DNA of 34,562 nt from Comamonadaceae bacterium (lineage in GTDB: Bacteria > Pseudomonadota > Gammaproteobacteria > Burkholderiales > Burkholderiaceae_C), in the NCBI GenBank assembly GCA_023259355.1, contig JAHFQI010000016.1, positions 1 through 34,562 of the forward strand. Direction: 5' to 3'. Under the pieces are notes generated by a model. That model was not told where the DNA came from. It did no database searches and saw nothing but the letters and a program-made list of their open reading frames with translations. The position numbers and the translations under genes were made by a program. Below, one piece after another: positions 1 to 8,779 of the stretch (position 1 is its first letter; every line of letters begins with the position of its first letter).

Positions 1-1242
1 ATCCCCGGCTTCCCCTCGCCCGAGATCACCCACCCCAACATCCGCTTCCAGCAGGTCAAGCAGCTGCCGGACGAAATGAAGCGCACCGATTCGATGCCGG
101 TGAAATACCACAAGGACGAACAAGGCCGCTACCGTCCGGCCATCGATCAGAAAAAGGGCCGTGAACGGCAGTGGAACCTGGCGCGCCTGTCCTCGCGCGA
201 GAACCCGCTGGTGCTGTTCACGCTGGCGGCGCAGGCCGCGGCCGGCGCCTTCGCGCTACAGTTCCTTGGCGCCCTGGCTGGCCTGCCCGGCTTCGCCGAG
301 TTCGCCCGCTCGCCCCTGTACGCGCCGCTGGCGTTGCTGGCCTTGCTGCTGGTGGGCTTCGGCCTCTTCATGTCCACACTGCACCTGGGCAAGCCCAAGC
401 GCTTCTACCGCGGGTTCAACAACCTGCGCCACTCGCCGGTCTCGCGCGAGGGCTTGGGCATCGCGGTGTTCCAGGCCATGCTGGGCCTGCACATCCTGTT
501 CAGTCTGCCCGCCAACGTCTGGTTCCAGGCCATCGCCGGCCGGCTGTTCGGGGCCGAATGGGTCGCCGGATTGGCCAGCGCCGCCGCCGTGAACTCCCTG
601 GCCACGGCCACCGGCGTTCTCGCCGTCGCGGCCAGCGTGGTCGGCCTGTACTACATGACCCGCTGCTATCGCATCAAGGCGCGGCCATTCTGGAACCACT
701 GGCAGGTCGGCACCGCCTTCTTCGGCACCGCCCTGTCGCTGGGCAGCCTGCTGGCGGCGGCCGTGATGCTGCCCACCCTGCTGGCCGTCGGCACGAACGC
801 GCTGCCCGTGCTGGCCACCTGCGCCGTGCTGCTGGCCCTGGGCCTGGGCGCCGAAGCGCTCGGCCACTGGGCGCATGCGCACGACATGGGGCATGCCGAG
901 CACGAAGGCGGTGCCTCGTACTACGTGCAGGGCACGACGTTCGGCAAGACCTTCATGCTGCGCAATACCGTCCTGGGCATCACCCTGCTCGCCACCTTGG
1001 GCCTGCTGGCGCTGCTGTCGTCGAACCCGGCCTCGGTGCTGCTGCCGTTGGCGGCGTTCACGGCGATCGGCGTCGCGGTGCTGGCCACCAGCCTGGTCAG
1101 CCGCGCGCTGTTCTACGTGCTCGTGATCCCCACCACCATGCCCGGCGCCTTCTTCTGGAAAAACAAGGGCTTCGAGGAACACGCCCGCGATATCGGCCTG
1201 GCCCATCTGCCGCAAGTCGGCGTGGCCCCCCTGCGCCACTGA
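1..1242 (+). CDS. DmsB-DmsC-like fused iron-sulfur/membrane anchor subunit, 5' end outside window
   Basis: The frame is open from base 1, so the true start lies upstream. The first methionine, at 76, is internal. The first ~50 visible residues (GFPSPEITHPNIRF, then MPVKYHKDEQGRY) resemble the C-terminal tail of a DmsB-type 4Fe-4S subunit. About eight hydrophobic segments follow, with short loops such as STLHLGKPKRFYRG and LFYVLVIPTTMPGAFFWKNKG, as in DmsC-family quinol-oxidising anchors. This suggests a DmsB-DmsC fusion that passes electrons from the membrane quinone pool to a molybdoenzyme. The molybdoenzyme gene starts 63 bases downstream on the same strand and is the likely partner. The Fe-S cluster ligands are not visible because that part is cut off. 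Family assignment is good; the exact electron donor is inferred. Confidence 0.75.
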   Translation: MPGFPSPEITHPNIRFQQVKQLPDEMKRTDSMPVKYHKDEQGRYRPAIDQKKGRERQWNLARLSSRENPLVLFTLAAQAAAGAFALQFLGALAGLPGFAEFARSPLYAPLALLALLLVGFGLFMSTLHLGKPKRFYRGFNNLRHSPVSREGLGIAVFQAMLGLHILFSLPANVWFQAIAGRLFGAEWVAGLASAAAVNSLATATGVLAVAASVVGLYYMTRCYRIKARPFWNHWQVGTAFFGTALSLGSLLAAAVMLPTLLAVGTNALPVLATCAVLLALGLGAEALGHWAHAHDMGHAEHEGGASYYVQGTTFGKTFMLRNTVLGITLLATLGLLALLSSNPASVLLPLAAFTAIGVAVLATSLVSRALFYVLVIPTTMPGAFFWKNKGFEEHARDIGLAHLPQVGVAPLRH

Positions 1243-1305
1243 AACCTTGCCGACGTCATGGGTGCCATGCTGACAGCTGGCACCCTACTTGCTACCCTCC
1301 CTGGT

Positions 1306-4134
1306 ATGCAAGAGTCTGTCAAGAAAGAAACAAAGTCCACCTGCCCCTACTGTGGCGTGGGCTGCGGCGTCATCATCGAGAGCAACGGCAGCCAGATCAC
1401 GGGTGTGCGCGGCGACCCGGACCACCCGGCCAATTTCGGCCGCCTGTGCACCAAGGGCTCCACCCTGCACCTCACGGCCACCCAGGCCGTCACGCGGCAG
1501 ACACGGCTGCTACAGCCGATGCAACGCGACCGGCGCGGCGAAACGCCCCGCCCGGTCTCCTGGGATGCCGCGCTGGGCTTCGCCGCCACGCGCTTCGCGA
1601 AAACCATCCGCGAACACGGGCCGGACGCCGTGGGTTTCTACATCAGCGGCCAGCTGCTGACCGAGGACTATTACGTTTTCAACAAGCTGGCGAAGGGCCT
1701 GATCGGCACCAACAACATCGACAGCAACTCCCGGCTGTGCATGAGCAGCGCGGTGGCCGGCTACAAGCTCACGCTGGGCGCCGATGCCCCGCCGGCCTGT
1801 TATGACGACCTGAACCACGCGCAGTGCATCTTCATCGTCGGCAGCAACACCGCGTACGCGCACCCCATCCTGTTTCGCCGGATCGAGGACGCGAAGAAGG
1901 CCAACCCGGCGCTCAAGATCATCTTCTGCGACCCGCGCCGCACCGACACCGCCGAGATCGCCGACCTCTACCTCCCCGTGCAGCCCGGCACCGACGTGAT
2001 GCTGTTCAACGGCCTGCTGCACATCATGCTGTGGGAGGGCTGGATCAACCCCGGCTACATCGCCGCCCACACCAGCGGCTTTGACGCACTCAAGACCGCC
2101 GTGCGGGACTGCACGCCCGACCACGTGGCGCAGATCTGCGGCATCGCCAAGGAAGACCTGCTCACCGCCGCCAAGTGGTTCGCCGGCGCCGGTGGCGACA
2201 CTTCGCATCGCGCGCCCGCCACCTTGAGCCTGTACTGCCAGGGCCTGAACCAGTCGAGCAGCGGCACGGCCAAGAACGCCGCGCTGATCAATCTGCACCT
2301 GGCCACGGGCCAGATCGGCAGACCCGGCGCGGGGCCGTTCTCGCTGACCGGCCAGCCCAACGCCATGGGCGGCCGCGAGGTGGGCGGCATGGCCAACCTG
2401 ATGAGCGCGCACCGCGACCTGGGCAACCCGGCGCACCGCGCCGAAATCGCGGCGTTGTGGGGGGTGCCCGACGTGCCCTTCAAGCCCGGCAAGACCGCGG
2501 TGGAAATGTTCCAGGCTGCGGCCGACGGCGAGATCAAGGCCCTCTGGATCGCCTGCACCAACCCCGCGCAGTCCATGCCCGACCAGGCCACAGTGCGCCG
2601 CGCGTTGCAGCGCGCCGAACTCGTGGTGGTGCAGGAAGCCTTCGCCACCGCATCAACCTGCGACTTCGCCGACCTGCTGCTGCCCGCCACAACCTGGGGC
2701 GAAAAGGAAGGCACTGTCACGAACAGCGAACGCCGCATCTCGCGTGTGCGCGCGGCCGTGCCCGCCGCCGGTGAAGCACGGCCCGACTGGTCGATTGCCG
2801 TGGATTTCGCCCGCCGTCTTGAAGGCGAGATGGGCGCCAAGGCCTCGCTGTTCCGCTACGAAACCCCCGAATCCGTCTGGAACGAACACCGCGAATCGAC
2901 CCGCGGGCGCGACCTCGACATCACCGGTTTGAGCTACGCCATGCTGGAGGCGGCGCCCCGACAGTGGCCCCTGAAAGAAGGCGAATCCGAGGGCCAAACG
3001 CGGCTGTATGAAGACGGCGTCTTCCCGACCGCCGACGGCCGGGCGCGTTTTGCCGCCGTGACCTACAAACCCGTGGCCGAGCCGCGCGAATCGCGCTACC
3101 CGTTTTCGCTCACCACCGGCCGCCTGCGCGACCAGTGGCACGGCATGACGCGCACCGGCACGCTGGGCCGCCTGTTCGGCCACGTGGCCGAGCCGACCGT
3201 GCAGATGCACGCCCAGGACATGGCCAGGCGGGGACTGAAAGACGGCGATCTCGTCCACGTCACCAGCAAGCGCGGCTCCATCCTGCTGCCCGCGCAGGCC
3301 TCGAGCGAGGTGGCGCTGACCCAGGCCTTCATCGCCATGCACTGGGGCCCGGAATACCTGAGCGGCCGCTCCAGCACCGGTGAGAGGCTGGCCGGCGTCA
3401 ACGCCTTGACCACCTCGGCGTACTGCCCCAGCTCCAAGCAGCCCGAACTCAAGCACGCCGCGGTGAAGATTCTGAAAGCCGAGTTGCCCTGGTCGCTGCT
3501 GGGCGTGGCCTGGCTGCCCGAGGCCGAGGCGCTGACTACCCGCGAGGCGCTGAAGTCCCTGATGGCGCAGTTCAGCTTTGCCACCTGCGTGCCGTTTTCC
3601 AACGGCGCCCCGCTTTCGGGACCGCCCGGTCGGGAACGCACCGGCATCCTGTTCCGCGCCGCCGCCGACTACCCTCCCGACGAGGCGCTGGTGAGCCGCA
3701 TCGAAAGCCTGCTCGGCCTGGCCGGCAGCGACGCCCTGCGCTACGCCGACCGGAAGAAAGACCAGCGGCGCAGCATGAAGCTGGTCCGCACGGGGGACGA
3801 AGCCCGGCTCGACGGTTTTTTGCTGGCGGGCGACACCAGTTCCGAGGCCTGGATCAAGACCCTGCTGCAGGACGAATTGCCGGCGCAGGCCTACGGCCGG
3901 CTGCTGCTGGTGCCGGGTGCAAAAGCCCCGGTCGCCGTCCAGTCGCGCGGCAAGCAGGTCTGCACCTGTTTCAACGTCACGGACGAGGCGATTTCCGGCT
4001 ACCTGTCGGGCTGCAGGGGCAGCGAAGAAGAGCGACTGGCCGCCCTGCAGGGCAGCCTGAAGTGCGGCACCAACTGCGGCTCGTGCATTCCGGAACTCAA
4101 GCGGCTGGTGCGCAGCCAGGCCGTCACCGCCTGA
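1306..4134 (+). CDS. nasA: Assimilatory nitrate reductase catalytic subunit (NasA type)
   Basis: This is a molybdopterin bis-MGD oxidoreductase of 942 residues that reduces nitrate to nitrite in the cytoplasm. The N-terminal 4Fe-4S motif CPYCGVGCG (residues 13-21) is followed by GRLCTKG. SRLCMSSAVAGYK contains the cysteine expected to bind molybdenum in the Nas/Nap group. The C-terminal 57 residues form a BFD-like [2Fe-2S] domain with CTCFN (from residue 886) and KCGTNCGSC, an extension found in NasA. I chose ATG 1306 because it directly precedes the cluster motif. An in-frame ATG at 1258 would add 16 residues with no family-like content. Neither start has a strong ribosome binding site. The gene follows a DmsC-like anchor subunit and lies upstream of cobA, which fits nitrate/nitrite assimilation. 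No FAD subunit is visible. Confidence 0.88.
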   Translation: MQESVKKETKSTCPYCGVGCGVIIESNGSQITGVRGDPDHPANFGRLCTKGSTLHLTATQAVTRQTRLLQPMQRDRRGETPRPVSWDAALGFAATRFAKTIREHGPDAVGFYISGQLLTEDYYVFNKLAKGLIGTNNIDSNSRLCMSSAVAGYKLTLGADAPPACYDDLNHAQCIFIVGSNTAYAHPILFRRIEDAKKANPALKIIFCDPRRTDTAEIADLYLPVQPGTDVMLFNGLLHIMLWEGWINPGYIAAHTSGFDALKTAVRDCTPDHVAQICGIAKEDLLTAAKWFAGAGGDTSHRAPATLSLYCQGLNQSSSGTAKNAALINLHLATGQIGRPGAGPFSLTGQPNAMGGREVGGMANLMSAHRDLGNPAHRAEIAALWGVPDVPFKPGKTAVEMFQAAADGEIKALWIACTNPAQSMPDQATVRRALQRAELVVVQEAFATASTCDFADLLLPATTWGEKEGTVTNSERRISRVRAAVPAAGEARPDWSIAVDFARRLEGEMGAKASLFRYETPESVWNEHRESTRGRDLDITGLSYAMLEAAPRQWPLKEGESEGQTRLYEDGVFPTADGRARFAAVTYKPVAEPRESRYPFSLTTGRLRDQWHGMTRTGTLGRLFGHVAEPTVQMHAQDMARRGLKDGDLVHVTSKRGSILLPAQASSEVALTQAFIAMHWGPEYLSGRSSTGERLAGVNALTTSAYCPSSKQPELKHAAVKILKAELPWSLLGVAWLPEAEALTTREALKSLMAQFSFATCVPFSNGAPLSGPPGRERTGILFRAAADYPPDEALVSRIESLLGLAGSDALRYADRKKDQRRSMKLVRTGDEARLDGFLLAGDTSSEAWIKTLLQDELPAQAYGRLLLVPGAKAPVAVQSRGKQVCTCFNVTDEAISGYLSGCRGSEEERLAALQGSLKCGTNCGSCIPELKRLVRSQAVTA

Positions 4135-4259
4135 CGAGGCCGCTGCAAGGCGCCGCGTGTGGCATCACCCCACGGCCTTTCAGGGTGCCGGCTTGCGGCG
4201 ACAATCGGCGGCCGCGCCACCGCGCACCGGCTTTTTGTGGACCCATCGAGACTGCCGCC

Positions 4260-4589
4260 TTGGACACCGACCTGACCCGAACCCTCATCCGCCAGACGCT
4301 GGAGCGCGCGGCCGGACCCGCTCCGGCCGGTGCCGTGATCTGCCTGTGCGCGGCCTGGTGCGGGGTCTGCCGCGACTACCGGGCCGTCTTCGACGAAGTG
4401 GCCCAGGCGCACCCTTCGCTGGTCTTCCGATGGCTGGACGTGGAAGACGAAGCCGACCTGCTTGGCGACCTCGACATCGAGACCTTCCCCACCTTGCTGG
4501 TGTCGGACGGCCAGACGATTCTGCATGCCGGCCCGCTGCTGCCGCAGGCGGCGCACCTCCAGCGCCTGTTGCGCGGCCTGTCACGCTGA
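4260..4589 (+). CDS. Thioredoxin-family protein
   Basis: A protein of about 109 residues with the redox motif WCGVC (in CAAWCGVCRDY) and the cis-proline segment TFPTLLV, both hallmarks of the thioredoxin fold. There is no obvious signal peptide, so it is probably cytoplasmic. The start is uncertain. The frame stays open far upstream, but the sequence there is low-complexity and not thioredoxin-like, so I chose TTG 4260 (LDTDLTRTLIRQ). No clear ribosome binding site precedes it. The gene sits between nasA and ybiB on the same strand. A role in keeping nitrate assimilation enzymes reduced is possible but is only a guess from position. Confidence 0.72.
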   Translation: MDTDLTRTLIRQTLERAAGPAPAGAVICLCAAWCGVCRDYRAVFDEVAQAHPSLVFRWLDVEDEADLLGDLDIETFPTLLVSDGQTILHAGPLLPQAAHLQRLLRGLSR

Positions 4590-4670
4590 GCCTGGGGCAC
4601 CTTTCGAACCGGCCGGCGGCGAATTTCACTTATTACCGGAAGTCATCAGGCTTCACGCACAATTCAAACC

Positions 4671-5576
4671 ATGGGAATCAGCCAGTACATCAAGGAAATC
4701 GGGCGCGGCAAGGACGGCGCACGCTCGCTCACGCGCGAGCAGGCGGCCGACCTCATGGGGCAGGTGCTCGATGGCACGGTGAGCGATCTGGCCATCGGCG
4801 GTTTCTGCCTGGCCATGCGCATCAAGGGCGAGACCGCCGAAGAGATGGCCGGCTTCCTGGACGCCACGCAGGCGCGGCTGACCCGGGTTCCCGCCAGCCG
4901 GCGGCCGGTCGTCGTGCTGCCCAGCTACAACGGCGCGCGCAAACTGCCCGTGCTCACGCCACTGCTGGCGCTGCTGCTGGCGCGCGAGGGCCTGCCGGTG
5001 CTGGTGCATGGCACGGCCACCGAAACCAAGCGCGTGGTCGCGGCGGAAGTGCTGGAAGCCCTGGGCGTGCCGGCGCAGGCTGCGGTTCCCGCCATGGAGC
5101 CCGGCGCGGTGGCTTTCGTCCCCACCGAGGTGCTGTGCCCCGGCCTGAAACGCCTGCTCGATGTGCGCCGCGAAGTGGGCCTGCGCAACTCGGCGCACAG
5201 CCTGGTCAAGCTCATGAACCCGTGTGCGGGCGCCAGCCTGATCGTGGGCAGCTACACCCACCCCGAGTACGCGGTGTCGATGGCGGCCACGTTCGAGCTG
5301 ATCGGCGCCAACGCCCTGCTGCTGCGCGGCACCGAGGGTGAACCTGTGGCCGACCCGCGCCGCACGCCACAGATGGAGGCGTTCCGCCACGGCCAGCGCG
5401 TTCTCGTGCAGGAGGCCCAGGGCGGCTCTCTCGCGGTCCTGCCCGACTTGCCGAAGGCGATTGATGCGACCAGCACCGCCGCCTATATTCAAGCAGTGAT
5501 GGCAGGCCGGTTGCCCGTGCCGGCGCCCATTGCACGGCAGGTGGAACGCATCTTGCATGAGGTGTCGGCATCATGA
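4671..5576 (+). CDS. ybiB: YbiB / TrpD2 family DNA-binding protein
   Basis: A 301-residue protein with the overall fold of anthranilate phosphoribosyltransferase. It has an N-terminal helical domain (LTREQAADLMGQVLDG, IGGFCLAMRIKGET), then a nucleoside phosphorylase-like domain (LLAREGLPVLVHG, NSAHSLVKLMNPC). This matches the YbiB/TrpD2 family. Characterised members lack TrpD activity and bind nucleic acid as dimers. The stop codon overlaps the cobA start by four bases (ATGA), so the two genes are translationally coupled. The ybiB-cobA pairing next to nitrate assimilation genes recurs in betaproteobacteria (recalled from family knowledge). It should not be annotated as trpD: there is no tryptophan gene context. 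Confidence 0.85.
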   Translation: MGISQYIKEIGRGKDGARSLTREQAADLMGQVLDGTVSDLAIGGFCLAMRIKGETAEEMAGFLDATQARLTRVPASRRPVVVLPSYNGARKLPVLTPLLALLLAREGLPVLVHGTATETKRVVAAEVLEALGVPAQAAVPAMEPGAVAFVPTEVLCPGLKRLLDVRREVGLRNSAHSLVKLMNPCAGASLIVGSYTHPEYAVSMAATFELIGANALLLRGTEGEPVADPRRTPQMEAFRHGQRVLVQEAQGGSLAVLPDLPKAIDATSTAAYIQAVMAGRLPVPAPIARQVERILHEVSAS

Positions 5577-6364
5577 AAGACATCGAAAAAACCCTTGGCA
5601 ACGTCGGCAAAGTCAGCTTGGTCGGCGCCGGCCCCGGAGACCCCGAACTGCTCACCCTCAAGGCCGCGCGGGCCATCGAGGCCGCCACCGTGCTGCTGGT
5701 GGACGACCTGGTCAGCGACGCCATCGTGGCGCTGGCCTCACCCCGCGCACGCATCGTGCATGTGGGCAAGCGCGGCGGCTGCAAGAGCACGCCGCAGGCC
5801 TTCATTGAAAAACTCATGATCATGGCAGCCCGCGAAGGCGAGACCGTGGTGCGCCTCAAGGGCGGCGACCCGTTCATCTTCGGCCGCGGCGGCGAAGAGG
5901 TGGAGCACCTGCGCGCGCAAGGCATCGACGTGCAGGTCATCAATGGCATCACCGCCGGTCTGGCCGGACTGACCTCGCTGGGTGCGCCGCTGACCCACCG
6001 CGAATACGCACATGGCGTGATCTTCATCACCGGCCACGCCAAGCCGGGCGACGCCGGCACCGACTGGAAGGCGCTCGCAGCCACCGCGCGCGACGCCAAG
6101 CTCACGCTGGTGATCTACATGGGTGTGAGCGGTGCCGCGCGCATCCAGGCCGAACTGCTCTCCGGCCTGCCGGCCGGGACGCCCGTGGCGGTGATCCAGC
6201 GCGCCAGCCTGCCCGACCAGCGCCACGCCGTCACGACGCTCGGCGAGTTGCACGCCACGATCCAGCGCGAACACCTCGCCAGCCCGTCGATCATCGTGGT
6301 GGGCGATGTGGTGCGTGGCGTGGCCGCTGCGCGGCAGTCCGCGGCGCACCGCCGCGCAGCCTGA
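5573..6364 (+). CDS. cobA: Uroporphyrinogen-III C-methyltransferase (SUMT)
   Basis: A 263-residue enzyme that uses two S-adenosylmethionine molecules to convert uroporphyrinogen III to precorrin-2. This is the branch point to siroheme, the prosthetic group of assimilatory nitrite and sulfite reductases. The family signatures are present: GAGPGDPELLTLKAARAI near the N-terminus and LKGGDPFIFGRGGEE in the middle, with NGITAGLAGLTSLGAPLTHR between the domains. There is no fused CysG-type dehydrogenase/ferrochelatase domain, so precorrin-2 oxidation and iron insertion must be encoded elsewhere. The start codon overlaps the ybiB stop. Placement behind nasA supports a siroheme role rather than a cobalamin role. 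Confidence 0.93.
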   Translation: MKDIEKTLGNVGKVSLVGAGPGDPELLTLKAARAIEAATVLLVDDLVSDAIVALASPRARIVHVGKRGGCKSTPQAFIEKLMIMAAREGETVVRLKGGDPFIFGRGGEEVEHLRAQGIDVQVINGITAGLAGLTSLGAPLTHREYAHGVIFITGHAKPGDAGTDWKALAATARDAKLTLVIYMGVSGAARIQAELLSGLPAGTPVAVIQRASLPDQRHAVTTLGELHATIQREHLASPSIIVVGDVVRGVAAARQSAAHRRAA

Positions 6365-6447
6365 CTGAAAAAGCGCAAGACCGGTTCCCGCCACGGCGGG
6401 GAGCGGATGCGAAGTGGCGGCACGCGCCGCCGCATACACTGCGGGCC

Positions 6448-7692
6448 ATGAATTCGTTTGACGTGGTGGTGGTCGGCGCTGGGGCGGCCGGCCTTTTTTG
6501 CGCAGGGGTGGCGGGGCAACTGGGCTTGAAGGTGCTGGTGCTCGACCACAGCGACAAGGTCGCCGAGAAAATCCGCATCTCGGGTGGCGGTCGCGCCAAC
6601 TTCACCAACCGCAACCTCGACCCCGCCGCGCCGCAAAAGTACTTCCTGGGCGAAAACCCGCATTTCTGCCGCTCGGCGCTGTCACGCTACACGCCGCAGG
6701 ATTTCATCACGCTGGTGCAGCGCCACGGCATCGCCTTTCACGAAAAGCACAAGGGCCAGCTGTTTTGCGACCGCTCGGCCGAAGACCTCATCCAGATGCT
6801 GCTGCGCGAATGCGCTGCCGGCGGCGGCGTCGAGCGCTGGCAGCCCTGTGGCGTCAAGGGCATCCGCTTTCTCGACGGGGCGTCCAGCGAGGGAACGGCC
6901 GCCCCCCGCTACGAAATCGAGAGTGACCGGGGCCTGATCAGAGCCGGCGCCGTGGTCATCGCGACCGGCGGGCTGTCCATCCCGAAGATCGGTGCGACCG
7001 ACCTTGGCTACCGGGTCGCGAAGCAGTTTGGCCTGCGCCTGGTCGAAACACGCCCCGGACTGGTGCCGCTGACCTTCGACGGCGAGGCCTGGGCGCCCTA
7101 CGCGCAACTGGCCGGGCTGGCGCTGCCGGTCAGGATCGAAACCGGCACCAAAAAAGGCCGGGGCGAGTTTCTGGAGGATCTGCTGTTCACCCACCGCGGC
7201 CTGTCCGGCCCGGCCGTGCTGCAAATCTCGAGCTACTGGCGGGAGGGCACGCCGATCCGCCTCAACCTCGCACCCGACACCGACCTGCCCCACGCCCTGG
7301 CCCGCGCGAAGGCCACGTCGCGCAAGCTGATCGCCAACGAACTGGCCACGCTCGTGCCCTCCCGCCTGGCCGATGCCTGGGTGCAGCAGGAGCCGGCCTG
7401 GCAGCGCCCCATCGCCGAAGCGGCCGACAAGGCGCTCAACCAGTTGGCCGAGCGGCTGGCGCGCTGGGAGCTGACGCCCACCGGCACCGAGGGCTATCGC
7501 AAGGCCGAGGTCACGCTGGGCGGCGTGGACACGCGCGACCTGTCGTCGCAAACCATGGAATCGAAGCAGCCGGGCCTGTATTTCATCGGCGAGGTGGTCG
7601 ATGTGACCGGCTGGCTCGGCGGCTACAACTTCCAGTGGGCTTGGGCCAGTGGTCATGCCTGCGCCCAGGCGCTGGCGGCGCGGCCGCGGTGA
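6448..7692 (+). CDS. NAD(P)/FAD-dependent oxidoreductase, YhiN/HI0933 family
   Basis: A 414-residue flavoprotein. The N-terminal dinucleotide-binding motif VVGAGAAGLFCAGVAG is followed by the family signature KIRISGGGRANFTNRN. The C-terminal FAD-contacting segment GEVVDVTGWLGGYNFQWA is characteristic of the HI0933-like (YhiN/BaiN) group. The middle section (FTHRGLSGPAVLQISSYW) is also typical. Length agrees with the family. The physiological substrate is not established for most members, so no reaction is assigned. It lies 83 bases after cobA and is probably its own unit. The gap contains a short GC-rich hairpin (CCCGCCACGGCGGG) near 6388, without a T run. Confidence 0.88.
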   Translation: MNSFDVVVVGAGAAGLFCAGVAGQLGLKVLVLDHSDKVAEKIRISGGGRANFTNRNLDPAAPQKYFLGENPHFCRSALSRYTPQDFITLVQRHGIAFHEKHKGQLFCDRSAEDLIQMLLRECAAGGGVERWQPCGVKGIRFLDGASSEGTAAPRYEIESDRGLIRAGAVVIATGGLSIPKIGATDLGYRVAKQFGLRLVETRPGLVPLTFDGEAWAPYAQLAGLALPVRIETGTKKGRGEFLEDLLFTHRGLSGPAVLQISSYWREGTPIRLNLAPDTDLPHALARAKATSRKLIANELATLVPSRLADAWVQQEPAWQRPIAEAADKALNQLAERLARWELTPTGTEGYRKAEVTLGGVDTRDLSSQTMESKQPGLYFIGEVVDVTGWLGGYNFQWAWASGHACAQALAARPR

Positions 7693-7722
7693 TCGGCATC
7701 GACGGCGGCACGCAGACCTGCC

Positions 7723-7750
7723 TTGAAACCCCTTTTGATAAAGCTATAAT
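7723..7750 (+). promoter_or_regulatory. Sigma70-type promoter of rpsU
   Basis: TTGAAA at 7723-7728 and a perfect TATAAT at 7745-7750 are separated by 16 bases. The leader to the rpsU start is about 120 bases. This is the best -35/-10 pair seen in the window and fits a strongly expressed ribosomal protein gene. Confidence 0.75.
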
Positions 7751-7876
7751 CTCAGGCTTTGCTGGCAATGCCCCGTCGGCCAATACTAGTTACAGACGGG
7801 GCGCATCGCAGTTACGGCGTCCGGGCCCGATCTTCCCGGCCACCCTCTTTCTGCACATTTTGGAAATCATTACGTA

Positions 7877-8089
7877 ATGACGACGATCCGAGTTAAAGAA
7901 AACGAGCCATTTGACGTGGCTCTCCGCCGCTTCAAGCGCACCATTGAAAAACTGGGCCTGCTGACCGACCTGCGCGCCCGCGAGTTCTACGAGAAGCCCA
8001 CCGCAGAGCGCAAGCGCAAGAAGGCCGCCGCCGTCAAGCGCCACTACAAGCGCGTGCGTTCCATGCAGCTGCCCAAGAAGCTGTACTGA
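7877..8089 (+). CDS. rpsU: 30S ribosomal protein S21
   Basis: A 70-residue, very basic protein matching bS21 over its full length: [20 protein letters not shown] at the start and a Lys/Arg-rich C-terminal half ([16 protein letters not shown]). S21 binds the 30S platform near the 3' end of 16S rRNA and helps initiation. A consensus promoter lies upstream, and a strong intrinsic terminator follows 46 bases after the stop, so the gene can be expressed alone. yqeY follows, as in many proteobacteria, but the usual further partners dnaG and rpoD are absent here. Confidence 0.97.
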
Positions 8090-8134
8090 TCGCAGCGGTG
8101 CTGCCAGGGGCCAACGGCCTTTGAAAGCCCTCTC

Positions 8135-8177
8135 AAAACCCGCGCTCGGGACGCCAGGCGCGGGTTTTTGTTTTTTT
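8135..8177 (+). terminator. Rho-independent terminator after rpsU
   Basis: A perfect 11-bp stem, AAAACCCGCGC (8135-8145) with GCGCGGGTTTT (8158-8168), has a 12-base loop and is followed by a T-rich tract broken by one G, to 8177. It ends just before the yqeY ribosome binding site, so yqeY is expressed by read-through or its own promoter. Confidence 0.85.
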
Positions 8178-8198
8178 GTTGACACAGCAGGAGCCCTT

Positions 8199-8645
8199 AT
8201 GAGCCTCAAGGACCAGATCACCGAAGACATGAAAACCGCCATGCGCGCCAAGGACACGGAGCGCCTGGGCACGATCCGCCTGCTGCTGGCAGCCTGCAAG
8301 CAAAAGGAAGTGGACGAGCGCGTCACCCTGGACGACGTGGCCGTCGTCGCCATCGTCGACAAGCTGATCAAGCAGCGCAAGGACAGCATCGAAGCCTTCA
8401 CCAAGGCCGATCGCCAGGATCTGGCCGACAAGGAAAGCGCCGAACTGAAAGTCCTCGAAGCCTACCTGCCGGCGCGCCTGTCCGCAGAGGAAGTCGCCGC
8501 GGAAGTGAAGGCCATCGTCACGGAACTGGGTGCCAAGGGCCCGGGCGACATGGGCAAGGTCATGGGTGCGGTCAAGACGCGCCTGGCCGGCAAGGCCGAC
8601 ATGGGCGCCGTGTCGGCAGCCGTCAAGGCGGCACTCGCCGGCTGA
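8199..8645 (+). CDS. yqeY: GatB/YqeY domain-containing protein
   Basis: A 148-residue protein of the YqeY family. It is related to the tail domain of the GatB amidotransferase subunit, which contacts tRNA. Recognisable parts are MSLKDQITEDMKTAMRAKD at the N-terminus, LLAACKQKEVDER, YLPARLSAEEV and GDMGKVMGAV at the C-terminus. Start ATG 8199 has a good ribosome binding site (CAGGAG, seven bases upstream). The frame continues upstream through the terminator, but those residues are not family-like. The family is commonly linked to rpsU. A role in tRNA-dependent amidation is proposed in the literature but not settled. Confidence 0.93.
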   Translation: MSLKDQITEDMKTAMRAKDTERLGTIRLLLAACKQKEVDERVTLDDVAVVAIVDKLIKQRKDSIEAFTKADRQDLADKESAELKVLEAYLPARLSAEEVAAEVKAIVTELGAKGPGDMGKVMGAVKTRLAGKADMGAVSAAVKAALAG

Positions 8646-8779
8646 ACCTGACAGCCACGCAAATTGTTGCAAATGGCGGGGAAACTTCACCGGCGAGGCG
8701 GCTGACGCCGCAAACTTTTCGGAGGCTGGCGCGTTCTTATACATGATGGGGCCATTGATGCCCCAGATGAGGTTCCGTC

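Noticed and set aside
171-1805. 544-codon plus-strand frame overlapping the anchor subunit and nasA
   Set aside because: Arg/Pro/Ala-rich composition typical of a shifted frame in high-GC DNA. It crosses two real genes and has no recognisable motif.
4671-5576. Annotation as anthranilate phosphoribosyltransferase (trpD)
   Set aside because: Sequence and the cobA overlap match YbiB/TrpD2, and there are no tryptophan biosynthesis neighbours.
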